Assembly: GCA_963826505.1 (NCBI GenBank) | Contig: CAWGXG010000008.1 | Location: forward strand, 806,001 to 870,000 | Reading direction: 5' to 3' | Length of the DNA stretch: 64,000 bases | Source: CAWGXG01 sp963826505 | GTDB lineage: Bacteria > Chloroflexota > Anaerolineae > Aggregatilineales > Aggregatilineaceae | Part shown: positions 34,895 through 42,446 of the stretch, in pieces | How positions within the stretch are numbered: the stretch's first letter is position 1 | Layout: the number at the start of each line of letters is the position of its first letter | Notes under the pieces: generated by a model | What the model saw: only the letters and a program-made list of their open reading frames with translations | Database searches by the model: none | Told to the model about the DNA's origin: nothing | Position numbers and translations under genes: made by a program

Positions 34895-36207
34895 ATGAAG
34901 AACATCACTGTGGTTGGCGTGGGGTATGTTGGGATCGTGACTGGGGCCTGTTTTTCGGACCTGGGTAACCGAGTGATGGCGCTAGACATCAATGAGGAGA
35001 AGATCGCCAACCTCAACAAGGGGATGATGCCCATCTACGAACCTGGCCTGGCGGAGCTTGTCGATCGTAATGTGCGTGCGGGTCGCCTGAGCTTCACAAC
35101 GTCGTATGCGGATGCGCTGGCCGAATCCGAGTTCGTATTTATCGCTGTCGGAACGCCGGAAGGCGTGGACGGTGAAGCGGATCTCAAGTATGTGCGGATG
35201 GCGGCTGAATCGATCGCGGAAACGATGCAGCATCCGTTGATCATCATCAACAAGTCGACCGTACCGGTGGGGACAGGTGACTGGGTGGCGGATATCATCC
35301 GCGAACACCAGCCCCAGCCTATTGAATTCAGCGTGGTGAGCTGCCCCGAATTTCTGCGCGAAGGGTCCGCGATCACTGATTTTCTAAATCCCGATCGGAC
35401 GGTGTTGGGGTCGGAAGACCAGGAAGCGGCGGAACGTGTGGCGCAACTGCATCTCGCGCTGCGCGCGCCGATTGTGGTGACCGATCTGCGCACTGCGGAA
35501 ATGATCAAATATGCATCCAACGCCTTTCTGGCGACGCGCATCAGTTTCATCAACGAGATATCGAACATCTGCGAAGCCTTGGGCGCGGACGTCAAAGAAG
35601 TGGCGCGGGGTATGGGGTTCGACAAGCGCATTGGCCATCATTTTCTGGAGGCCGGGGTAGGGTATGGCGGGTCATGCTTCCCGAAAGACGTCAAGGCGCT
35701 GGCGTATATGGCGCAGGTGCACGGCAAGCATCCCCAATTTTGCAGGCGGTGATGGATATCAACAGCTACCAGCGCAAGCATGTGATTCAGAAAGTCAATG
35801 AGCTGCTGGGCGATCTGGATAAGAAAACGGTGGCGCTGCTGGGGTTGGCGTTCAAGCAGAACACGGACGATATGCGCGACGCGCCGTCGATCGTCATTGC
35901 AGAATACCTGCATAATCACGGTGCGGTTGTGCGTGGTTACGATCCGGTAGCCATGGACGCCGCCCGGGCAGTCATGCCATATCTGGAAATGGCCACCGAT
36001 GCCTACGATCTGGCAAAAGGTGCCGATGCGGTCATCGTGTTGACGCCGTGGAACGAGTTTATGCAGCTTGATATGGAGCGCATCAAGCAGGCCATGCACG
36101 CGCCGATCATGATTGATGGGCGTAACCTGTATGATCCAGCCGAGATGCGTAAACTGGGATTCGAGTACCGGGGCATCGGTCGCGGTTATAGCACTGCTGT
36201 CAAGTAA
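34895..36207 (+). CDS. ugd: UDP-glucose 6-dehydrogenase (one apparent frameshift)
   Basis: This enzyme oxidises UDP-glucose to UDP-glucuronate with two NAD+. Motifs: Rossmann GVGYVGIVTGACF near the start, CPEFLREGSAI with the dimer-active-site contacts, and GVGYGGSCFPKD with catalytic Cys261. The frame breaks at about 35736-35741; adding one A in CCAATTTT restores HPQILQAVMDINSYQRK and the C-terminal domain (LLGLAFKQNTDDMRDAPS, VILTPWNEF). The joined length is about 437 aa, normal for the family. UDP-glucuronate feeds exopolysaccharide or glycolipid synthesis, in keeping with the flippase-like neighbour. Confidence 0.93.
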
Positions 36208-36251
36208 CGTCTCTTCTCGCCCACGCGGGGCGACTGCATGGCGTGTCAGTG

Positions 36252-36283
36252 AGCAGGGATGCCGGGTATTCGGTATCCCTGCT
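36252..36283 (+). terminator. hairpin after ugd, possible terminator without T tract
   Basis: A 13-bp stem with one G-T pair, AGCAGGGATGCCG (36252-36264) with CGGTATCCCTGCT (36271-36283), has a 6-base loop. No T run follows, so it could be a processed end, a Rho-related structure or a leader hairpin of the M16 peptidase gene 38 bases downstream. Confidence 0.45.
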
Positions 36284-36320
36284 AAACTATCTGGAACTAG
36301 CCAATAGCCCGGGAGGTGAT

Positions 36321-37622
36321 ATGCACATTCAGAGCAATGGGATTACACGGCACGTATTGAATAATGGGCTGGTAGTTCTGCTCAAGGAATCGCATACGGC
36401 CCCGGTTATAAGCTGGTGGGTGTTGTATCGCGTGGGCAGTCGCAACGAACCTACAGGCCACACTGGGATCTCTCATTGGGTCGAGCATATGATGTTCAAG
36501 GGGACAGAGAAATTCCCCAACGGCGTGCTGGACCAGGCGATTGAACGGCAAGGCGGCGTGTGGAATGCGCAAACGTCGTTTGATTACACCGCGTATTATG
36601 AGACGATGCCTGCCAGCGCGATCGGATTGGCGCTTGAGCTGGAAGCCGATCGCATGGCCAATGCCAAATTCCTGCCAGAGGATGTCGAGTCAGAGCGCAC
36701 CGTGATTATCTCGGAACGTGAAGGATCGGAAAACTCCCCTGTGTTCTGGCTGAATGAGGAGACGCGCGCGGCGGCCTTCCGCGTCCACCCCTACCACCAT
36801 CAGGTTATTGGCGACATGGTCGATCTGCATACGATGACGCGCGATGACCTGTACAAACATTACCGCACGCATTATCTCCCGAATAATGCCATTGCAGTGG
36901 CTGTCGGCGATTTTGAGACCGAGAGCTTCTTGACCCAGATTCAGACGCTCTATGGCGCGATTCCTGCAGGACCAGCGCCGTCTCCGGTGACGCGCACCGA
37001 GCCGCCACAACAAGGAGAGCGCATGGTTCGCGTTGAGCGGGAGGGAAACGCGGCCTACGTGTCTGTGGGATACCGGGCTCCATCGGCCACGAACGAAGAC
37101 TGGTTCAAATTGACCTTGATCGACAGCGTACTGGCCGGTGCCAGCGCGCCTGGCGGTGGCAGCGTGGGCAACCGTACGTCGCGTCTTTATCGAGCGTTGG
37201 TAGAGACGGAATTAGTCACCGGCGTAGGCGGCGGTCTATATCCCTCGATCGATCCGTATCTGTTCACCATCATGGCGACAGCACGGGATGGTCGCACACC
37301 GGAGGAGGTCCAGACCGCGCTTGATGCGGTGATTGACAAGGTCTCGACTGGCGATATTACGCAAGATGAGTTGGACAAGGCGCGCAAACAGGCCCGGGCA
37401 CTATTCGCGTATGGCACCGAGAGCGTTACAGGACAGGCGTTTTGGCTGGCGTTTTCGGAGAATTTCTCCAGCTATACGTGGTATCAGGATTATTTGCATC
37501 ACCTCGAGGCCGTGACCCTCGATGAAGTGCGAGAAGCGGCGCAGTCCTATTTGCGGCGCTCACAGCGTACAGTGGGATGGTTCTTGCCGACACAGGCCGT
37601 GACTTCAAAGGAGACGCTATGA
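36321..37622 (+). CDS. M16-family zinc peptidase, catalytic subunit
   Basis: This insulinase/pitrilysin-type protein (433 aa) carries the inverted zinc motif HxxEH as His52, Glu55 and His56 (SHWVEHMMFKGTEKFP), with the downstream helix containing further Glu residues. Paired halves of about 220 residues fit the M16B layout. The start ATG 36321 has a near-perfect ribosome binding site GGAGGTGAT ending just before it; the in-frame ATG at 36243 adds an unrelated leader. No signal peptide is seen, so it is cytoplasmic. It is coupled (ATGA) with a related gene lacking the zinc site. Confidence 0.92.
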   Translation: MHIQSNGITRHVLNNGLVVLLKESHTAPVISWWVLYRVGSRNEPTGHTGISHWVEHMMFKGTEKFPNGVLDQAIERQGGVWNAQTSFDYTAYYETMPASAIGLALELEADRMANAKFLPEDVESERTVIISEREGSENSPVFWLNEETRAAAFRVHPYHHQVIGDMVDLHTMTRDDLYKHYRTHYLPNNAIAVAVGDFETESFLTQIQTLYGAIPAGPAPSPVTRTEPPQQGERMVRVEREGNAAYVSVGYRAPSATNEDWFKLTLIDSVLAGASAPGGGSVGNRTSRLYRALVETELVTGVGGGLYPSIDPYLFTIMATARDGRTPEEVQTALDAVIDKVSTGDITQDELDKARKQARALFAYGTESVTGQAFWLAFSENFSSYTWYQDYLHHLEAVTLDEVREAAQSYLRRSQRTVGWFLPTQAVTSKETL

Positions 37623-38917
37623 CCCCCTCACCGTTTTCTCGCGACTCTTTGCCGGGCTCTGAATCTATTGTACGGCGCGAACTGTCAAACGGGATGGTGG
37701 TCCTGGTTCGTGAGAACTTCAATGCGGCGTCTGTCGTAGTCACGGGCACTGTGAATGCGGGGAGTTTGTTTGATCCGCCTGAACGTGAGGGTCTCGCACT
37801 GTTCACGGCGGGCATGCTGCTGCGCGGCACAGAACAGCGCGATTTCGCGACGATTCACGAGTTGTTGGAGGGTAGCGGGGCCAGTCTGTCTATCAGTGGA
37901 GGGCGACATGCGGTCGGGTTCAGCGGCAAGAGTTTGGCTGAAGACCTGCCAGTGCTCCTCGAACTGCTGGCCGACGCCCTGCGTCATCCCGTTTTCCCCG
38001 AAGAGCAGATGCAGCGTTTGCGCGGACAGCTTGTGACTGGCATCAAGATCCGGGAGCAAGATACCCGGTATGTGGCCGGCCGGTTATTCCGCCAACTCGT
38101 GTATACGACTCAGCACCCTTACGGCGTTGAGAACGAGGGGACCCTGGACTCGATTGGCCGTATCACGCGCGACGACATGATGCGTTTTCATCGCGACTAT
38201 TTCGGCCCCCAGCAGATGCTGCTCAGCATGGTTGGGGCTGTGGACGCCGAGTCGGTGATACGACTGGTGGAAACGTATCTGGGTGACTGGACATACCCTG
38301 ACCAACCGCCGGCTGATGAGCTTCCACCAGTACCCGTATTGGAGACAAGTTGCCGTCAAGCGGTGGTCATGCCGGGTAAGAGCCAGGCCGACGTTGTGCT
38401 GGGTGTGGTTGGGCCGTCCCGCTTTGCGGACGACTGGCATGCGGCAAGTCTGGCGAATAACATCCTGGGAGTATTCGGAATGTTCGGCCGCATCGGGGCC
38501 GAGGTCCGAGAGAAGCGCGGGATGGCCTATTATTGTTATAGCCGACTCGACGGCGGCCCTGGTCCGGGAGCATGGCGCGTCATCGCTGGCATCAACCCGA
38601 CCAACGTCAACGCGGCGGCTGAGGTTATCCGAGAAGAGATACGTCGCATCACATCCGAGCTCGTGAGTGAAAACGAGCTGGAAGACAGCAAGGCGAATTT
38701 CATTGGCCGCCTGCCTTTGCAACTCGAAACCAACGACGGCGTTGCCGGAATCATGTTGATGATGGAACGCTACAGCTTGGGACTAGATTACCTGCACCGG
38801 TTTGCCGGTGAAATCCAGGCGGTGTCGCGGGAGCAAGTGTTGGAGGCTGCCCGGCGTTATTTGGACCCGGACGCTTTTGCACTGGCGATTGCCGGGCCAG
38901 AAATAGCTGCACCGTAA
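37619..38917 (+). CDS. M16-family peptidase partner, non-catalytic
   Basis: The 432-aa product is related to the preceding protein (NGMVVLVRENFNAASVVVTG, then a GSLFDPPEREGLALFTAGML motif), but the zinc motif HxxEH is replaced by LFTAG at residues 61-65. The protein must be inactive alone. Pairs of an active and an inactive M16 subunit are known as two-gene peptidases. ATG 37619 overlaps the first subunit's stop and has AAAGGAG upstream, which points to one-to-one synthesis. The C-terminal half has the usual conserved R-x-x-x-Y-type residues (GMAYYCYSRLDGGPGPGAWR). Confidence 0.9.
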   Translation: MTPSPFSRDSLPGSESIVRRELSNGMVVLVRENFNAASVVVTGTVNAGSLFDPPEREGLALFTAGMLLRGTEQRDFATIHELLEGSGASLSISGGRHAVGFSGKSLAEDLPVLLELLADALRHPVFPEEQMQRLRGQLVTGIKIREQDTRYVAGRLFRQLVYTTQHPYGVENEGTLDSIGRITRDDMMRFHRDYFGPQQMLLSMVGAVDAESVIRLVETYLGDWTYPDQPPADELPPVPVLETSCRQAVVMPGKSQADVVLGVVGPSRFADDWHAASLANNILGVFGMFGRIGAEVREKRGMAYYCYSRLDGGPGPGAWRVIAGINPTNVNAAAEVIREEIRRITSELVSENELEDSKANFIGRLPLQLETNDGVAGIMLMMERYSLGLDYLHRFAGEIQAVSREQVLEAARRYLDPDAFALAIAGPEIAAP

Positions 38918-38939
38918 CGCATAAGAAATGGGAGATAGG

Positions 38940-39326
38940 ATGCGCATTGGCGTGGATTTGATTGAAGTGGAGCGCGTACAGCGCGCGATGGAACGGCATG
39001 GCGAACGGTTCTATGCACGCTTTTTTACGCCGCTTGAACGGGACGAAGCGCGTCAGCCCGCGCGGCTGGCGGCACGGTTCGCCGCGAAGGAGGCGGTGGC
39101 GAAGGCGCTCGGAACCGGGATCGGCGAAGTACGCTGGACCGAGATTGAGGTCCGGCTCGACGAGCGCGGCAAGCCGCATTTGCGCCTATACGGCGAGGCG
39201 GCGCGCTTATCGGAACAACTTGGTCTGACCGACTGGCAAGTGAGTCTGAGCCACACGCGCGAGCACGCGATCGCGTTTGTCGTGGCCGCAGACCGCAATG
39301 GAGAGGGAGCCGACGACTGTCCTTAG
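38940..39326 (+). CDS. acpS: holo-[acyl-carrier-protein] synthase
   Basis: This 4'-phosphopantetheinyl transferase (128 aa) activates acyl-carrier protein. The magnesium and CoA-binding motifs are GVDLIEVERV (Asp6) and RFAAKEAVAKALG (Glu51), and the C-terminal VSLSHTREHAIAFVVA is typical. ATG 38940 lies five bases after GGGAG; ATG 38928 overlaps that site. It follows the M16 pair by 22 bases and could be co-transcribed. Confidence 0.95.
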   Translation: MRIGVDLIEVERVQRAMERHGERFYARFFTPLERDEARQPARLAARFAAKEAVAKALGTGIGEVRWTEIEVRLDERGKPHLRLYGEAARLSEQLGLTDWQVSLSHTREHAIAFVVAADRNGEGADDCP

Positions 39327-39340
39327 CAAAGTGTTTGGCC

Positions 39341-39370
39341 TTGATTCGATGCGAGATGGGGCAGTAGAAT
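39341..39370 (+). promoter_or_regulatory. candidate promoter of the epimerase gene
   Basis: TTGATT (39341-39346) and TAGAAT (39365-39370) have an 18-base spacer, about 75 bases upstream of the epimerase start codon. Confidence 0.5.
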
Positions 39371-39445
39371 CGAAGCGTAATTTGAGATACAGGATTCTGA
39401 TTTGCAGCGTTTCAAAGACTTTTTTCTAAGAAGGGGTAAAAGACC

Positions 39446-40477
39446 TTGATTCGCAGGAAAGTCATTCTGATTACAGGGGCAAACGGTGAAGTCGGCCATG
39501 GCCTGGTGCAGCGCCTTGCCGAAGCCGCCGATGGGCTGCCGATCATTTCGCTAGACATCAAGCGTTTGGACGAACGACTCGCACCACTAGTAAGCCGTGA
39601 GATCGTCGGCGATATTCTTGACCAAAAATTGCTGGATACGCTCTCCACTGAATACGAAGTGGATTCTGTTTATCACCTGGCCGCGCTGCTGTCTACCAGT
39701 TCGGAGTTTAACCCCGAAAACGCACATCTCGTCAACGTGCAGGGGACGGTGAATTTACTCAAGCTGGCCGTCGACCAGACGGCGGCGCGTGGCAAGCCGG
39801 TGAAATTCATCTACGCCAGCTCAATTGCGGTTTACGGCATCCCCGATCTCGACACCAAGCGCGCTAATCCTGAGGTCAGCGAAGATCAATTTTTACGCCC
39901 GATTACCATGTACGGCTGCAACAAGCTGTACTGCGAGCACCTGGGACGCTATTATGCCCGACACTATCGCCAGCTATCGGCCCACCGAATGTCGGGGATC
40001 GATTTTCGCTGCGTGCGCTTCCCCGGGTTGATTAGCGCCATGACGGTCCCAACCGGCGGCACGAGCGATTATGCGCCTGAAATGCTACATGCGGCCGCGC
40101 AGCACCAGGCGTATGTGTCCTTTGTGCGGGAAGACACCACGATTCCGTTTATGGCGATGCCGGACGCGATTCGTGCGTTGTTATTCTTGGGAAAGGTCCC
40201 ACGCGAGAGCCTGTCGCGCCATGTCTATAACGTGACGAGTTTCAGCCGGACGGCGGGACAGATCGCGGAACTGGTCAGACTGGATTTTCCGAAGGCGGAA
40301 ATATCGTTTCAACCTTCGGATGCGCGCCAGGGCATCGTTGACAGTTGGCCAGCGGGGATGGATGACAGCGCAGCGCGCCGCGACTGGGGTTGGCAGCCAG
40401 AATTCGACCTCGACCGCGCATTCAACGATTATCTGATCCCAACGATTGTCGAACGTTACCGGCATGTGGTCGGGTGA
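39446..40477 (+). CDS. NAD-dependent epimerase/dehydratase-type SDR (possible threonine dehydrogenase)
   Basis: This extended SDR (343 aa) has the NAD motif ITGANGEVGHGL (about residues 9-20), the YHLAALLST strand, catalytic Ser (YASSIAVYG) and the YxxxK dyad in MYGCNKLYCEHLGRYY. The sequence order around RFPGLISAMTVPTGGTSDYA resembles the SDR-type L-threonine 3-dehydrogenase group, which converts threonine to 2-amino-3-ketobutyrate; sugar-nucleotide epimerase is the alternative. The likely start is TTG 39446 with AAGGGG upstream. It is a single gene with its own promoter. Confidence 0.85.
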   Translation: MIRRKVILITGANGEVGHGLVQRLAEAADGLPIISLDIKRLDERLAPLVSREIVGDILDQKLLDTLSTEYEVDSVYHLAALLSTSSEFNPENAHLVNVQGTVNLLKLAVDQTAARGKPVKFIYASSIAVYGIPDLDTKRANPEVSEDQFLRPITMYGCNKLYCEHLGRYYARHYRQLSAHRMSGIDFRCVRFPGLISAMTVPTGGTSDYAPEMLHAAAQHQAYVSFVREDTTIPFMAMPDAIRALLFLGKVPRESLSRHVYNVTSFSRTAGQIAELVRLDFPKAEISFQPSDARQGIVDSWPAGMDDSAARRDWGWQPEFDLDRAFNDYLIPTIVERYRHVVG

Positions 40478-40507
40478 TTCTTCCGTGTGAAATCGTGTGT
40501 ATGGAGC

Positions 40508-40535
40508 AGGGGCGGCGGGAATTCAGCCACCCCTG
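40508..40535 (+). terminator. possible bidirectional terminator hairpin between convergent genes
   Basis: CAGGGGCGGC pairs with GCCACCCCTG with one mismatch, giving a GC-rich stem between the epimerase (plus) and MFS (minus) stops. No long T tract is present on either side. Confidence 0.35.
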
Positions 40536-40537
40536 TG

Positions 40538-41995
40538 CTATGCTGTCACGATGTCAGGTCGATCGGACTCCAAAATTAGTTCGAGGTCAGCACCCGAATG
40601 CAGTGACTCCGCGTCATCGTCTGGACGGTCCTCTACACCGCGCAACACCCACCAGGACATGACGCCCGCACCAAGGATCAACACTCCGGCCAGCGTGAAC
40701 ACGAGCCGCGCGCCAATCTCGTCCATGAGCAGCCCAGCGGCCCCCATAGAGGCGATGTTGGCGACGTTGACAATAGCGCCTTGTGCCCCGCTGGCGCGCC
40801 CCAATTTGGGGCCGGGAACATGGCGCTGCATCAGCGTTGACGCGACGATTTGAGGCGGAGCGATAGCTAACCCGACCAGAAATAGCACGCCGACCATTAC
40901 GGCGTAGCTGTGTATGACGGACACCATAATCGTTGTGACGCCAAAGGCCATCATGCTGGCTCCGATCAGGCTGCCGGGGCGAAACCGTGTCATGAACGGC
41001 GCAGTAATGGCGGCGCTGCCGAGGATGATGCCGATCGTTTGCGAAAAACGGACCAAGCCCAATCCTTCTTCGTGCATGCCAAGCTCGTTAATAAGGAGCG
41101 GCACGAACGTCACATTCGCTGCTCCAAGGCCAAGCATCATGGCGAGGAAGGAAATGAGCACGCCGCGCATGATTTGATCGCTAAACACATATCGCAATCC
41201 GATGACAAGCTCGCCAAAAATCGTGCGCAGAGTTTGATAGGCGGTGGCCACATTTTTCTGGAAAGCAACGGAGGGTTGTGACGTGGCGGGGTTCGCGACG
41301 GATTGCTGCTGTACTTCGCGACCGTTAATGCTGATACGCGCGATGAAGTAGGCCGACGCGAAGAACGACAGGCTGTCCAGGACAAAGCTGGGGGCGGTGG
41401 CTCCGGCCGCGCCCACCATCACCCCGGCCAAGGCAGCGCCAACGACAAATGACAACGTGGACGTGAGCTGCGCCAGTGCGTTGCCCGCTAGCAGTCGTTC
41501 TTTCCCCAAAATCAGGGGTAGGATGGCCGTGCGCGCTGGATAAAAAAATGTGCTGACTGAACTCAGGGCCACCGAGACGACGATGTATATCCAGATGTGG
41601 TCGATGTCCTTCACAAGCAGAAACCCAAGTACAAGGACTCCCCGCACAAGATCAGCCGCAATCATCAAATGTTTGCGATTGGAGCGGTCAGCGATGGTGC
41701 CAGCAATCATGCCCAGGAAGAGAGAAGGCAGGGCCGATAGCACAAACAATACGCTCAGCAGCTTGCCGGAACTCATGTCGGCGTCATTGGCCATGCGAAT
41801 AATGGCCAAGATGAGGGTATTGTAGGCAAGCGCATCGCCCACGAAGGAGATCATCTGCCCGATCCACAAATTGCGATAATCGGGGATTTGCAGCACGGAG
41901 AAGATATTGGCGTCGTTCCGGTAAATCATGGAGCGTACCAGACGTTGAGGGCTTGGCAGCCAATGTCTCGCCTTTGATTTATTGGTCATCGTCAT
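40538..41995 (-). CDS. MFS transporter, EntS/drug-exporter-like
   Basis: The 485-aa product has about twelve hydrophobic helices and a large middle loop (about residues 225-245). The opening YRNLWIGQMISFVGDALAYN and the cytoplasmic loop GMIAGTIADRSNRKHLMIAAD are typical of the MFS_3 (enterobactin exporter/macrolide efflux) group. The C-terminal tail of about 30 residues is acidic. The substrate cannot be predicted. ATG 41995 is used; ATG 41989 is possible, and neither has a clear ribosome binding site. It is downstream of the acidic-protein gene with an 85-base gap, but the order suggests no strong functional link. Confidence 0.9.
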   Translation of the reverse strand: MTMTNKSKARHWLPSPQRLVRSMIYRNDANIFSVLQIPDYRNLWIGQMISFVGDALAYNTLILAIIRMANDADMSSGKLLSVLFVLSALPSLFLGMIAGTIADRSNRKHLMIAADLVRGVLVLGFLLVKDIDHIWIYIVVSVALSSVSTFFYPARTAILPLILGKERLLAGNALAQLTSTLSFVVGAALAGVMVGAAGATAPSFVLDSLSFFASAYFIARISINGREVQQQSVANPATSQPSVAFQKNVATAYQTLRTIFGELVIGLRYVFSDQIMRGVLISFLAMMLGLGAANVTFVPLLINELGMHEEGLGLVRFSQTIGIILGSAAITAPFMTRFRPGSLIGASMMAFGVTTIMVSVIHSYAVMVGVLFLVGLAIAPPQIVASTLMQRHVPGPKLGRASGAQGAIVNVANIASMGAAGLLMDEIGARLVFTLAGVLILGAGVMSWWVLRGVEDRPDDDAESLHSGADLELILESDRPDIVTA

Positions 41996-42083
41996 CTCGT
42001 AAGGTGATGGCCGGCCTATGGTGCGCTGAAAACCTCATTGTTGTTGGAGTTCGGAGCTGCGCAGTAGTCCCGCCTGGCTGAAT

Positions 42084-42440
42084 CTACGTGCTGTCGCCCA
42101 ATGAGGGATCGTCCTCGTCATAATCGAGATCGTCGGCCTCCTCCGCCATGTAAAGATCATCGATCAATTCGTCGACATCGTCCAGACTGAGTTGATCGAT
42201 ATCCCGTTCGGTCGGCTCGATGGGGATGTCGGTCACCGTGAGATCGTGGGTCGGCACCACGATTACGTACCCGTTGTCCTCAGCCCACGCCTTCAGGTCT
42301 TCGACGATCCTGAGCAGGTCCTGTTGATCTTCCGGGCGCGGGCCGTGGTAGATTATTTCACGGTAGGCTTCGGTCCCATTTCCCCAAAACAGCGTCACAT
42401 GGCCGTCGTCTCCAATGGCGATGTACGCGGGCTCAATCAT
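42084..42440 (-). CDS. small acidic protein of unknown function next to a P-type ATPase
   Basis: The 118-aa product has a compact N-terminal part with strands and a helix (AYIAIGDDGHVTLFWGNGTE; QDLLRIVEDLKAWAEDNGYV). The last 45 residues are rich in Asp and Glu (DVDELIDDLYMAEEADDLDY, then DEDDPSLGD), so the protein is strongly acidic. It starts seven bases after the P-type ATPase stop, with GGAGAGGT as ribosome binding site, so the two are one operon. A cation-binding or ATPase-regulating role is an inference from charge and position. Confidence 0.7.
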   Translation of the reverse strand: MIEPAYIAIGDDGHVTLFWGNGTEAYREIIYHGPRPEDQQDLLRIVEDLKAWAEDNGYVIVVPTHDLTVTDIPIEPTERDIDQLSLDDVDELIDDLYMAEEADDLDYDEDDPSLGDST

Positions 42441-42446
42441 GATCCG

